Of a DNA stretch of 64,000 nt, positions 1 to 12,037 are shown piece by piece (within the stretch, counting starts at the first letter, position 1; every line of letters begins with the position of its first letter). The stretch spans positions 64,040,458-64,104,457 of the forward strand of contig JAVIAB010000092.1 in assembly GCA_032433765.1 (NCBI GenBank), read 5' to 3'. Origin of the DNA: Megaustenia siamemsis. Lineage: Eukaryota > Mollusca > Gastropoda > Stylommatophora > Ariophantidae. The translations under genes were made by a program, and so were the position numbers. The notes under the pieces were generated by a model, which ran no database searches, was not told where the DNA came from, and worked only from the letters and a program-made list of their open reading frames with translations.

Positions 1-1566
1 TTTTGTCATGACAAGCGCAGTAAAGGGGGATATTTTTGTCAAGACTAGCGCATCAAAGGGGGATATTTTTGTCAAGACTAGCGCAGTAATGGAGGATATT
101 TTTGTCATGACTAGCGCATTAAAGGGGGATATTTTTGTCAAGACTAGCGCAGTAATGGAGGATATTTTTGTCATGACTAGCGCAGTAATGGAGGATATTT
201 TTGTCAAGACTAGCGCATTAAAGGGGGATATTTTTGTCAAGACTAGCGCAGTAATGGAGGATATTTTTGTCATGACTAGCGCAGTAATGGAGGATATTTT
301 GTCAAGACTAGCGCATTAAAAGGGGATATTTTTGTCAAGACTAGCGCAGTAATGGAGGATATTTTTGTCAAGACTAGCGCATTAAAGGGGGATATCTTTG
401 TCAAGACTAGCGCAGTAAAGGAGGATATTTTTGTCATGACTAGCGCAGTAATGGAGGATATTTTTGTCAAGACTAGCGCATTAAAGGGGGATATTTTTGT
501 CATGACAAGCGCAGTAAAGGAGGATATTTTTGTCAAGACTAGCGCAGTAAAGGAGGATATTTTTGTCATGACAAGCGCAGTAAAGGGGAATATGTTTGTC
601 ATGACTAGCGCAGTAATGGAGGATATTTTTGTCAAGACTAGCGCTTTAAAGGGGGATATTTTTGTCATGACAAGCGCAGTAAAGGGGATATTTTTGTCAA
701 GACTAGCGCAGTAAAGGAGGATATTTTTGTCATGACAAGCGCAGTAAAGGGGAATATGTTTGTCATGACTAGCGCAGTAATGGAGGATATTTTTGTCAAG
801 ACTAGCGCATTAAAGGGGATATTTTTGTCATGACAAGCGCAGTAATGGAGGATATTTTTGTCAAGACTAGCGCAGTAATGGAGGATATTTTTGTCAAGAC
901 TAGCGCATTAAAGGGGGATATTTTTTGTCATGACAAGCGCAGTGAAGGGGAATATGTTTGTCATGACTAGCGCAGTAATGGAGGATATTTTTGTCAAGAC
1001 TAGCACATTAAAGGGGATATTTTTGTCAAGACTAGCGCAGTAAAGGGGGATATTTTTGTCAAGACTAGCGCAGTAAAGGGGGATATTTTTGTCAAGACTA
1101 GCGCATTAAAGGGGGATATTTTTGTCAAGACTAGCGCAGTAAAGGGGGATATTTTTGTCATGACTAGCGCATCAAAGGGGGATATTTTTGTCAAGACTAG
1201 CGCAGTAAAGGGGGATATTTTTGTCAAGACTAGCGCAGTAAAGGGGAATATTTTTGTCATGACTAGCGCAGTAAAGGGGGATATTTTTATCAGGACATGC
1301 GCAGTAAAGGGATATATTTTTGTCATGGCTAGCGCAGTAAAGGGTGGTATTTTTGTCAAGACTAGCGCAGTAAAGGGGGGTATTTTTGTCAAGACTAGCG
1401 CAGTAAAGGAGGATATTTTTGTCATGACAAGCGCAGTAAAGGGGAATATGTTTGTCATGACTAGCGCAGTAATGGAGGATATTTTTGTCAAGACTAGCGC
1501 ATCAAAGGGGGATATTTTTGTCAGGACATGCGCAGTAAAGGGGGGTATTTTTGTCTGGACAAAAGC
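1..1566. repeat. 33-bp minisatellite array, at least 47 copies, truncated by the window edge
   Basis: About 47 copies of a 33-bp unit with core GACTAGCGCAGTAAAGGGGG followed by ATATTTTTGTCAA. Two kinds of change mix along the array: AAGACTAGC against CATGACTAGC, and CAGTAATGGAGG against CATTAAAGGGGG. This suggests expansion of blocks of variants. Because 33 is a multiple of three and the unit lacks stops in several frames, open frames over 100 codons appear on both strands (for example 352-714 plus and 1000-1491 minus). They carry no domain and are broken by 1-bp changes in unit length. The last copies near 1500-1566 decay. I regard it as non-coding satellite. Confidence 0.95.
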
Positions 1567-2935
1567 AGTCAGATTTTCGTCTTCAGAACATACGCAGTCA
1601 GGACAGTTAACCTTCTGAGAACAAACATTGAGAGAAAAGCTGTATTTCTCAGAATAAACATATAAACAACTACTGTACTTTTCGTGTTAAATAATGAGAG
1701 AACAAATGTACTACCCAGAAGTAACGCAGAAAGAAAAACTTACTTATAAAAATGAATAAAGAAACAGCAACAATACAATATTTCTTGCTATAAACGCAGA
1801 AAGAGCAAATCTCTTCTAATGGAAGCAAAGAAAGTGCAACTATTTAGTATTTTTGGTGACAAACACAGCAAGAGTAGGTGACATTATTTTTTAATTATAA
1901 TTTCTGTAATTGATTTTTTTTATTTTGATTGTCTGCACTAAAGTAAACATTCTTCTGATAACAAACATGTAGAACAATTGTTTACGATGTGTATCTTCTT
2001 TTTTTAAAATAAAATGGGCGAAAACCTTAATCAAACCAATCAGATGCATATGTTAACGTTAAACAAAAAACATCATTCCACAACATGTCCAATGTTTTAG
2101 TGAATATACCCTACTATCTTCGCTTTTGTCCGTTCAATGATGGTTTTTATTCATACTGTGCTGGCTCAATACGCATGCGTCAGTTCTGATAAAAGTTATT
2201 CATGGAAATAATAATGGTGTGAAATAATTGACGCCAATGTAATAAACGAGAATGAGTATATCGCCGCGCAAAGGGAATCATGGGATAAAGTGACGTAACG
2301 CATGATGGAATTGCTGTGTTGATTTGATGAAAAATAGAGGCGTTGCATTATACGGCTATCAATTAAATGAGAGTGCGGAGGAATACACAATGGGGTGTTA
2401 ATGAATGAGTCCTCGTGAGAATGGATCTGAATGAGAGTGGTTGAGCATGACCTTTAAAGTGAATGATTTCACTCACCTGGATTTGTGATTGGTGGTCCTG
2501 CAGAGGAAATTGCATGATAACAATTTAGTTGTTTAATATCAGACACAGACTAAAAAAAATATAAATACGTACAGACACACCTAAAGTAAATCTAAGAAAA
2601 AAATTAGCAATAAATCATCTACAGAATATGTCGCAAACATATTTATATATGAGTTGTATTTTCAGTTTGTCATTCTTTTTTTAGAAATATTACCTGCATC
2701 TGATTCTTCCCCAGTACTTTGATGATAATTTGAAGTAATAACTTATATATCAATAACGCGCGAGGCGGGCAATTTTCACGAAGTGTCATAATATTCAATT
2801 TATTAGGTTTCTTCTTATAATATAATTAATCTACTATACATTTACTAAAACAACAATTAACTGAATTACAAAATTCCCATTTTTGTACCTTATCATAATT
2901 GGAATCCCTTTTATGACATATTTAGCTTAATTGTT
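1567..2935. other. No recognisable gene; AT-rich unique sequence
   Basis: I see no coding similarity, RNA gene or clear repeat. Short A/T runs are common. The start of the stretch is the decaying edge of the 33-bp array. Confidence 0.5.
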
Positions 2936-3740
2936 GTGGAAATGTAGCAAGCTCAGACCATATTAGTCTATTAATGATGTAAAGATTCTAATGCAATAAC
3001 TGATGATTTGAAGGTCGCAAGTTCATACGGCCCTTGTACACAAAAAGCTGGTTGCATTGACGGGCTGCAATGCCTTTCTTCAACTTCGGAGTTAACTGGA
3101 GAATTGTCCTGCTCACAGGTGCTGCAATATTAGATCTCGTGTATCAGTAGACCTGATCAATGCGGGTAACTCGGACGATCATCATCCTCATCGAGGGCCA
3201 TCTCCGCATCGAAGGTTATCTACCATGGAGCACCATTCTGCTCTGTCTCTTGCTTTGATGGTGCAGGCTGTCTTAGGCTGGTATGTCCATCTTTTGATGT
3301 TACTCGTCCATGTTAGTCTTGGTCTGCCTCTGCCTATTTTACCTTGTATTTTACCCTCAAGGATTACTTTTAGTAGGCTGTTGTGTCTTTTAACATTTAA
3401 AAATTGCATGTGTCTTGTTTGAATTGTGTTTAGTAGTTCTCTTTTCATTTGTAGTTGTTTTAAGACTTCATCGTTTGTTTTCTTTTCCCTCCATCCAACT
3501 CTACCTATTCTTCTATATATCCACATTTCAAAGGCTTCAATTCTCTGTTCTGTTTTCTCGTCTAATGTCCATGTTTCTGCACAATACAGGATACCACCGA
3601 CGATCGTCAGCCTTTTCTGACGCAGACTGTTACCTTGAAGTCCACCTTGGAGGTTAAGCGATGTCATGGTTACCTATTGGGCCGTCGCCCCTAATAAGCT
3701 TGTGGCGGGCTTGAGTTCTCAAAGACTTGAACTAAAAAGC
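2936..3740 (+). repeat. Possible old SINE-like or LINE 3'-UTR element split by a LINE
   Basis: A stretch near 3010-3035 reads AAGGTCGCAAGTTCATACGG, which loosely resembles a tRNA B box. The sequence continues on the far side of the family A LINE at 3181-3598, which is flanked by GACGATC on both sides. The two flanks together look like one moderately GC-rich element in an AT-rich setting. No A box is convincing, so the assignment is weak. Confidence 0.25.
3181..3598 (-). mobile_element. Family A LINE, 5'-truncated 3' end
   Basis: Read on the minus strand this encodes the C-terminal tail of a non-LTR retrotransposon: AETWTLDEKTEQ, then FEMWIYRRIGRVGW, MKRELLNTIQTR, GKIGRGRPRLTWTSNIKRW, and an end near NLRCGDG. 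The 3' terminus is an imperfect ATG/GAT trinucleotide tail at the low-coordinate side. GACGATC occurs at 3174-3180 and 3599-3605 and is a likely 7-bp target-site duplication. At least one frameshift is present. Confidence 0.85.
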
Positions 3741-4655
3741 TATTGTTAGGTTAAAACGAACAACAGTGATGCACATCAATATTGATACTTGTAGAATGAA
3801 GTCATTACTACACGTTATCATCATGTGCCAAGCTGTTAGATATAGACGATAGCATTTCTCAACTTTATGACATAACGATTGCATTTTAATTGTTCTCCTC
3901 ATTGTTTTTCATGTGATAATATTCCAGTGTTCAGCACAGTTGTTTCTCTCTTCTCGTTGTCTGCTTTGTATTTCAGGAAATGTGTTTGGTATTAGACTGT
4001 GCTCTAAAATTGTTGACATCTATTTTGTGCATATTTAGCACGCCTGAATCATCTACTAAAGCTGCGCAATAAAGAAGAAAGAGCGTATCGCAAAAAAATA
4101 ATGTAGAATAAAATAAAAATACAAGGAAGAAGGTAATGAAGTGTGTAAATAAAATGGGCCGAAGTTAGAAGGTAGTAAAGTGTCTAAACGAAGTGGAGTG
4201 GAGGAAGAAAACAATGAAGTGTCTACAAGAAGTAGTAAGAAGAAAGAAAAATTCAATGAAAGCGAGAGTAACAAAAGAAGGAGATCGACTATTGTACCCT
4301 GAGAAAAATAATGTTAAGTCGCCCTCTGTGCGCACTTTTTTTTTTATCTACAAAAATCTAAGCAACATGAGAACAAATAATTAAAATACAATAGAGCCTC
4401 GTACTTCAAATCTTCAGAGCTAAAATGCAAAATTCGAGAGAATTTTGATCCGCAGTTTGAACGACGCTTTTATATTTCAACCACCCTTGCAGAACCGCAG
4501 CAACAACAAAAAAATAATGTTACCTGTAAATGCATTCATTTTGTTGTGCGCCAAAGTCATCTTTTCCAGGCAAAGCTCGAGAAAGTTTAAGTGGGTTTTT
4601 TTTGCTTTATTTTTGGTATGTTTGGTTATTTATATAACCATTGTCTATTAAGAAA
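3741..4655. other. No recognisable gene
   Basis: AT-rich sequence. The short open frames have low complexity and no recognisable motif. Confidence 0.45.
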
Positions 4656-4659
4656 CACC

Positions 4660-4972
4660 GACCTGAGGAAGAAACTCGAAATTGAACCTCGAATTGAACC
4701 TCGAAAATTGAACATCGAATACAGAATACATAAAGAAACAACAGATAAATTGGTTCGGCCACATAACAAGACAAAAAGAACTAACAATGACTCAAAGAGC
4801 CATAAACAAACGCTACGAAAATGCCAGATTAAGAGGAAGACCGAGAAGGAGATGGATAAATGGAATACTAGAGTCACTAGGAGGGATAACACTAGAAGAG
4901 GCCAACAGAAGAGAAAAGAATCGCAGATTGTATCTCCCCTCGACGCCAACGGCAACGGAGGAAGGATAGAAG
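4660..4972 (+). mobile_element. Family D LINE, C-terminal fragment
   Basis: Two frames together give the tail of a LINE polyprotein: FGHITRQ-like sequence, then TQRAINKRYENARLRGRPRR, RWINGILESLGGITLEEANR and REKNRRLYLPSTP. It matches the copy at 45940-46655 closely in order and wording. A 1-bp frameshift separates the first part (from 4680) from the second (from 4787). It is dead and 5'-truncated. Confidence 0.75.
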
Positions 4973-5172
4973 AAAAAGAAGATGATTATCTATTAAATGT
5001 AGAATACAAAAAGAGTAAGCAAATAGCGAAGCCTGAGAGGAAGGTTGCAGTATCAACGACTGATGTGAAAAAGGAATTTATCGTGAACATGAAAGTCGTA
5101 CAACTGTGGCGGATACTTACAAAAGAGGAAAAGTGAATAAAAAACCCTTAACTAATAGTGTTCAGATGCAGA

Positions 5173-5205
<33 letters not shown>

Positions 5206-5232
5206 CAGAGAGAGACAGACAGAGAGAGAACA
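5173..5232 (+). repeat. (GA)n-rich microsatellite
   Basis: About 60 bp of AG dinucleotides with occasional C, between 5173 and 5232. Confidence 0.9.
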
Positions 5233-6093
5233 CTAAAAGTACAGTTATGTTGTGTGTTTATGAAAGAAAAATTCTCCTCCACACCTATAACTTTTTTTAT
5301 CCTCTTCACACGGGGGATGCTAATCTCCTCACTGTCTTAGACCTACTGTAAATGCTTTTTTAATTTGATGATATATTTGATGTGTTGTTTTCATGTCTAT
5401 TTTATTATTTAGGGGATTTCATTGTGTTATCTTTACCTTAAATTATGAATATATGCTGTTTAAGTTTAAAATAATAAATAAATAAGTATTGTTAGAGTCT
5501 GGCAACGGATTACTTCATTTCCTTATTTCTAATGGGAAAAAATATTATTCAATTCAACAATTTAAAAATGGAACCTGTAAAGAATTAAGAATGAAGTACG
5601 AGAAACAACTGTATTGGAAAAAAAAAAACAGAAAGATGCAAACATAAAGAAAGTTAAAAAGAAAAAGAAATAAATGACGCGCATAAATAAATGATAAAAA
5701 AATAAATATAAATGCGAAAATGATTATAGGAGCAACATAAAAATATACAGTATCAAACGTGACTGAATTATCAATTCACATATCACGAATATACGAGTGA
5801 TATCTGAAAGCTAAAATAGAGCACATACATAAAATTCAATACAAGAATAACGACATGACGTGACTGAGTAATCAATCCGCATATCGTGAATATAAAAAAA
5901 AAAAAAACTATAGGCGTATAATACAAAAAAATAAATATAAAAGTAATAACGTGAAATAAATGAGTTAACACTTCCCCTATCATAGACACAATAACTGAAA
6001 CATCAAATAGGAAAATACAAACTCAATGATATCTTTAATAAAAAGCAAGGTGAAATCATTGAGTTATTAATATTTAATTGAATTGTGACACAC
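5233..6093. other. AT-rich presumed intron downstream of the Ig exon
   Basis: No coding similarity. The sequence is rich in A runs. It lies 3' of the immunoglobulin exon on the minus strand, so it is probably intronic, but no next exon was found down to position 1. Confidence 0.4.
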
Positions 6094-6313
6094 CTACAAC
6101 GTTGAGGCGCACATGAGTGTGGTAGCCACCTATGGAGGTCAGTTGACATTCATAAACACCTGCGTCAGATTCTTTCACCTTTGGCAGAACCAACGTCCAG
6201 TCGTCCAACTCTTCGCTGTGCTTCACGTGTTGAACCAAAATGTCGTCATCAGGTGTCCAAGCCATTTTCCCTATAGTCAGAAATTTATCCGATTCTACTC
6301 TACGCCAGACCAC
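6094..6313 (-). CDS. Internal exon of a Dpr/zig-8-like cell-surface immunoglobulin protein
   Basis: The exon encodes about 73 residues: VVWRRVESDKFLTIGKMAWT, later DDWTLVLPKVKESDAGVYEC and QLTSIGGYHTHVRLNVV. This is the second half of an Ig V-set domain: the C-strand Trp, the DAGVYEC motif with the F-strand Cys, and a G strand ending in LNVV. The DWTL...DAGVYECQ pattern is typical of the Dpr/zig-8/lachesin group of neuronal adhesion proteins. The exon is bounded on the minus strand by a pyrimidine-rich acceptor (TTTCTTTTTCAG ending at 6314) and a donor (GTTGTAG then GTGTGT, cut after 6094). Its phase goes from 0 to 1. The partner B-strand Cys must lie in an upstream exon, which I did not find. 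No frameshift or stop is present, so it is probably functional. Confidence 0.82.
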
Positions 6314-7430
6314 CTGAAAAAGAAATGTGGAAAACGCATCATTAGAATATGCCGATGATGTTAATGATACGTGGCTCACAAATATGTCTTCGTGGGTTGA
6401 CAAGAATGTGCTTGACAGAGAGTGGGGGCACCTACTTGACGTTTCTCACGTTAACGGCCTAATTTGGATATATTGCCCCGAGATCGGGTTGCAATGAGAT
6501 GGCCGACAGGTTGATGGAATTCGATCCATTGCAAATGAATGGTGGGACGTGACACCACGAAGGGCGAAAGCAGGAAAAACGTCATCAGCGGGGTAGAACA
6601 CAACGTGTTCAAGCAAGTCATGATTAATCAGCAGACGAACACTACGTTGGTTGCTGGACAGTACAGCGGATATTGGATTGTCGTTACTGTAGTGATGTCA
6701 GACCAGAAAAGACTAAATGTTAAGTGTGCGCACATTTGATTTTGGTAAGTTCAGCCTCAAATTCATGTCAGAGCCAGGCCGAGTTCAAGGAAATGGTATG
6801 GGCAAGACGAGTGGAATGGAAGATGAACTCTGTTAACAACCATGACGTGATGTTTACTTTGCAGTTTTCTATACACTTTAGGGCGTGGTTATAAATATCT
6901 CGCTATCTTCGTTGAAGCTTTCGGGGTTTTTTGTTGGCGCAATAAATCAAATAAAAGTTTCGCACACTTGGAGAGATAAAATCACATCCTATCCAGGTTT
7001 TAAAAAGAAAACCATTTATCATAACGTATCGTGTCAATCTAATTGGATCACTTTTTCAGGGGTGTAGCCGCCCTGCCTGTTAAAGCTACTTTAAGTAGAA
7101 GTAAGATGTGAGTATAAGGTGGGAATTAAAGATGAACAAGCTACTACAATGGAAATACAAATCAGAGGTACTAATATTCTGTGAGCACCTCTCACACACA
7201 CAAATAAGAAACATGATGAGACGATAGAGAGATTCAGAAACGTAATTAAAACTAGGAATTGCATTTTTCAAAATGTAAACTATAGCCTAAAAGAGTCACG
7301 GAGAAGGCCAACAGCTGACACTTCCTTTTCGATTCAAAGTGAAGTCATATGGTGACATAGTACACCTTCCAGTTCGTCCAAGAATAAACATGTACATGAC
7401 TTGGAGGGCTTCTGAAGTTAAACAATGAGA
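6314..7430. other. Presumed intron upstream of the Ig exon; nothing recognised
   Basis: This follows the acceptor side of the minus-strand Ig exon. I found no second Ig half-domain, signal peptide exon or clear repeat. Confidence 0.4.
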
Positions 7431-7640
7431 AACATTTGACATCTAGATCTTCAAATGTGAGATTTCAACAATATTTGTAATATGGAACAATCTTTAATTG
7501 TCTAAATTAGAGAACATAGAAACAATTAAGAGTTAAAGAACATATAACTAAACATTAAGGATTAAGGAATATACCACAAAACATTTAAGGATTAAGGGAT
7601 ATACCACTAAACATTTAATGATTAAACACAGCAGCTCTTT
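7431..7640. repeat. Degenerate AT-rich short tandem repeat (AAACATTTAAGGATTAA type)
   Basis: Imperfect copies of ACATTTAAGGATTAAGG recur several times between about 7490 and 7625. A related block occurs at 8440-8620, on the other side of a family A LINE fragment. Confidence 0.55.
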
Positions 7641-7837
7641 CCCCACTGTAATTTATTTAGTTTGCTTATTTGTGTTATAGCAGACACACAAAATGCACAT
7701 GCCTCTGTTAGACATTGAAGTTTATTGTAATAGTCTATATCTGAAAATAAAAAAAAATAATTGATATCCAATTAAACGAAGCTATCACATTTATCAATCT
7801 GTTGCTCTCTTTGTTACAAGCAGTATTAAAAAAAAAA

Positions 7838-8190
7838 AACATCATTCATTCATTGGGTGCCGTCTCCACATCGAAGGCTGGTTACCATAGAGCGTCATTT
7901 TACTCTGACTCTTGTTTTGACGAAGCAAGGTGTCATATGTTAACATGTCCATTTTTTTAATTTTATCAGTCCACTTTAATCTTGGTCTGCCTCTGTCTTC
8001 TCTACCTTGTACCTTCCCTTCCAAGATGTCTTTTAGTAGGGTATTGTATCTCTTCACTTGTCATAACAATGTCAGTTCTCTTTTTCGAATTGTGTTCAGT
8101 AATTCTTGTTCATTTTCATTTGATTCAGAACTTCCGTGTTTGTCTGCTTTTCTTCCACCCAATTCTCTCATGTTTTAAATAGATCCACAT
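7838..8190 (-). mobile_element. Family A LINE 3' fragment
   Basis: On the minus strand: KRYNTLLKDILEGKVQGRED, then RGRPRLKWTDKIKKMDMLTY and an end resembling NQPSMWRRHPMNE. The CATTCATTCATTG tail is at the low-coordinate end. It is more diverged than the other family A copies and 5'-truncated near 8190. Confidence 0.75.
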
Positions 8191-8439
8191 TTCAAAAGTT
8201 TAGGTTTTTTGTTTTGTTTTCTGTTTTATTTATTATTCTTATTTAGTCATACATAAATAGTTTTACTCGAGCTAAATAATGTTATGTTTGATGTGTAGTG
8301 CCACACATTGAAACACTCTTCAACCGTTGATGTTAGGCCTGAGTGGAGTGTACCAGGCTCAGGAGATCTACACCCAAAACTGCTGCAAGATTTACATTTG
8401 TGTTACTAAAATGCCACTTTTAGTTTAAAACAAGCAGCT

Positions 8440-8620
8440 GTGTATAGAACATAGAACAAACAATTTAAGGATTAAAAAAACACGCAACAATAAAGAATTA
8501 AAGAACATACAACAAAACATTAAAGGATAAAAAAAACATACAATAAAACATTTAAGAATTAAAGAACAAGCAACAAAATATTCAAGAATTAAAGAGTACA
8601 TATTAGCAATTAAAACATGT
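8440..8620. repeat. Degenerate AT-rich short tandem repeat, related to 7431-7640
   Basis: Repeated AACAAAACATTAAGGAT-like units separated by AAAGAACATAC. It appears to be the same repeat type as the block at 7431-7640. Confidence 0.55.
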
Positions 8621-8642
8621 AACTAACAGCCATCTACATAAA

Positions 8643-9090
8643 ATCATTATCATCACGTGTCATGCAGGTTGGCGTATGTGAGTACAACTCTCCACAACCT
8701 TTTTATTTACCTCTACAGTTATTCATTAATTCTCATTTTAACTACCTACCAACATTCCCTTAAACTAAGCTGTCTGGTTTAAGTTTTCCTTGTTTCCCTC
8801 CTTTATTTATTTCTTTGAGTCTCCCAGATGTTACAATATCGTCCACCCTTTCCCCTTTATCACGTGCCAAAAATATGATGACGATTGTTGTTCCCCGGAT
8901 GTTGATAACAACTTTTGTTTGTGTTTTTACCTTGGCTTCTATAGAAATACCCTCGTTACAAGTTTTAGCTGTTTGTGGTATTTGTATCATTCTTTGCTGA
9001 CCTCAAACGAATATTTTTGTCTGTTGTTCGTGTGTCCATGATTCGCTTCCATATTTAAAAGCTGACTCTGCACAAATAACACTAAAGATG
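8643..9090 (-). mobile_element. Family C/B-like LINE 3' end, strongly decayed
   Basis: The 3' end on the minus strand reads like other copies (GTTGTGGAGAGT, then the CATACGCCAACCTGCATGAC stretch). Upstream, coding traces include CAESAFKYGSESWTHEQQT and DKGERVDDIVTSGRLKEINK. Many stops and frameshifts are present, so this is an old fragment. Confidence 0.6.
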
Positions 9091-9665
9091 TTTTTTTTTT
9101 TAAAATTACTTCTATGAATAGGATGGATTGCATAATAAAGACACGCAATTAATTATTTAAACACAAAAACACAAATATTACATTTCGTGAGATTAGCCAT
9201 TCGTTTCTCAGTGCCAGGCTGTACAGTTAACAATGAGAAGAATAGTCTCACATTTCTAGCTGGATTATTCTGTGCAACAAACCATGCATTGATCTCACGT
9301 GACATATCTATTTCAGCATTAAGTCATCGTGTTCATACGTCCGTGCATCGTCACGCATACATGTATGCAGGCACACATAAAGAGTATGCAACTCGGCACA
9401 TGCTTTTTTATGCTAATGAGATTAGACAGAATAGTCAAAAGCAATTGATTTGTCGCTTTCTAATCAGATTGGTGCAGGTTTGATTCTCGATATGCGCAAA
9501 AAGTGTTCCTTTTCTCTCGAGTTTGAAATAAAATAAATGTGTACACCTCATAGCGACTGCACTGAACTTGCGACTTTTATATTTCAGCAAGAATATTGAA
9601 ACCGTCAGGCAAACTTTCTTGTAACCGAAATTAATGCCGTAAGAGGTAGACAGACGGACAAAATT
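9091..9665. other. No gene; weak tRNA-like B box at about 9472-9492
   Basis: GCAGGTTTGATTCTCGA near 9476 resembles a tRNA B box, but no convincing A box precedes it. Otherwise nothing is recognised. Confidence 0.3.
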
Positions 9666-9667
9666 GA

Positions 9668-9700
9668 ATGAGAGAGAGAGAGAAACATAGACTGATAGGC

Positions 9701-9731
<31 letters not shown>

Positions 9732-11860
9732 CTGATAGGCAGAGAGAGAGGGAGAGACATAGACTGATAGGCAAACAGAGAGAGAGAGACTGATAGGCAG
9801 AGAGAGAGAGGGAGAGACATAGACTGATAGGCAGAGAGAGAGACATAGACTGATAGGCAGACAGAGAGAGAGAGAGACATGGACTGATAGGCAGAAAGAG
9901 AGAGAGACATAGACTGATAGGCAGTGAGAGAGAGAGAGAGAGAAAGACATAGATTGATAGGCAGAGAGAGAGAAAGACATAGATTGATAGACAGAGAGAG
10001 AGAAAGACATAGATTGATAGGCAGAGAGAGAGAAAGACATAGATTGATAGGCAGAGAGAGAGAAAGACATAGATTGATAGGCAGAGAGAGAGAGAGAAAG
10101 ACAGAGATTGATAGGTAGAGAGAGAGAAAGACATAGACTGATAGGCATAGAGAGAGAAAGACATAGATTGATAGGTAGAGAGAGAGAAAGACATAGATTG
10201 ATAGGCATAGAGACAGAAAGACATAGATTGATAGGCAGAGAGGGAGAGAAAGACATAGATTGATAGGCAGAGAGAGAGAAAGACATAGATTGATAGGCAG
10301 AGAGAGAGAAAGACATAGATTGATAGGCAGAGAGGGAGAGAGAGAGAAAGACATAGATTGATAGGCAGAGAGGGAGAGAGAGAGAAATATATAGATTGAT
10401 AGGCAGAGAGAGAGAAAGACATAGATTGATAGGCAGAGAGAGACATAGACTGATAGGCAGAGAGAGAGAGAAAGACATAGATTGATAGGCAGAGAGAGAG
10501 AAAGACATAGATTGATAGGCAGAGAGAGAGAAAGACATAGATTGATAGGCAGAGAGAGACATAGACTGATAGGCAGAGAGAGAGAGAGAAAGACATAGAT
10601 TGGTAGGCAGAGAGAGAGAGAAAGACATAGATTGATAGGCAGAGAGAGAGAAAGACATAGATTGATAGGCAGAGAGAGAGAAAGACATAGATTGATAGGC
10701 AGAGAGAGACATAGACTGATAGGCAGAGAGAGAGAAAGACATAGATTGATAGGCAGAGAGAGAGAAAGACATAGATTGATAGGCAGAGAGAGAGAAAGAC
10801 ATAGATTGCTAGGCAGAGAGAGAAAGACATAGATTGATAGACAGAGAGAGAGAAAGACATAGATTGATAGGCAGAGAGGGAGAGAGAGAGATAGATTGAT
10901 AGGCAGAGAGGGAGAGAGAGAGATAGATTGATAGGCAGAGAGAGACATAGACTGATAGGCAGAGAGAGAGAAAGACATAGATTGATAGGCAGAGAGAGAG
11001 AAAGACATAGATTGATAGGCAGAGAGAGAGAAAGACATAGATTGATAGGCAGAGAGAGAAAGACATAGATTGATAGGCAGAGAGAGAGAAAGACATAGAT
11101 TGATAGGCAGAGAGGGAGAGAGAGAGAGAGATAGATAGGCAGAGAGGGAGATAGAGAGATAGATTGATAGGCAGAGAGAGACATAGACTGATAGGCAGAG
11201 AGAGAGAAAGACATAGATTGATAGGCAGAGAGAGAGAGAGAAAGAAAGACATAGATTGATAGGCAGAGAGAGAGAGAGAGAAAGACATAGATTGAGAAGG
11301 CAGAGAGAGAGAAAGACATAGACTGATAGGCAGAGAGAGAGAAGACATAGATTGATAGGCAGAGATAGAGAAAGACATAGATTGATAGGCAGAGAGAGAG
11401 AAAGACATAGACTGATAGGCAGAGAGAGAGAAAGACATAGACTGATAGGCAGAGAGAGACATAGACTGATAGGCAGAGAGAGAGAAAGACATAGACTGAT
11501 AGGCAGAGAGGCAGAGAATGAGACATAGACTGATAGGCAGAGAGAGAGACATAGACTGATAGGCAGAGAGAGAGAATGAGACATAGACTGATAGGCAGAG
11601 AGAGAGACATAGACTGATAGGCAGAGAGAGAGAAAGACATAGATTGATAGGCAGAGAGAGACATAGACTGATAGGCAGAGAGAGAGAAAGACATAGACTG
11701 ATAGGCAGAGAGGGAGAGAATGAGACATAGACTGATAGGCAGAGAGAGAGAGAGAGACATCGACTGATAGGCAGAGAGAGAGAGACATAGACTGATAGGC
11801 AGACAGAGAGAGAGAGACATAGACTGATAGGCAGACAGAGAGAGAGAGACATAGACTAAT

Positions 11861-11893
<33 letters not shown>
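9668..11893 (+). repeat. 30-bp purine-rich satellite, about 2.2 kb
   Basis: Roughly 70 copies of a 30-bp unit, AGATTGATAGGCAGAGAGAG followed by AGAAAGACAT. Variants include ACTGATAGG, GATAGGTAG, and inserted or deleted GA dinucleotides. The plus strand is strongly purine-rich. The minus strand shows open frames of up to 764 codons of Leu/Ser/Cys-rich monotony. These arise because the period is divisible by three and the unit lacks stops; they are not proposed as proteins. Copy variation is higher at both edges (9668-9900 and 11500-11893). Confidence 0.95.
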
Positions 11894-11895
<2 letters not shown>

Positions 11896-12037
11896 AACAT
11901 ATATATAATACTTAGTGTGGTACATTCTGTTTTTGTTTTTTAATTAAGTGGTATGGTTTATATCACATTTTCCTACAGATGAGCACTTTATCTTACTGCA
12001 ATTCTTTCTATTCGTATTTTTAATGATGTCGTGGTTG

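Noticed and set aside
1..1566. CRISPR-like array
   Set aside because: Units are contiguous with no unique spacers, and the window is clearly animal DNA.
5106..5351. Arg/Glu-repeat protein
   Set aside because: Translation of a GA microsatellite.
9605..11925. Very long open frames (up to 764 codons) on the minus strand
   Set aside because: They are Leu/Ser/Cys-rich translations of a 30-bp satellite, in several frames at once, without domain or start context.
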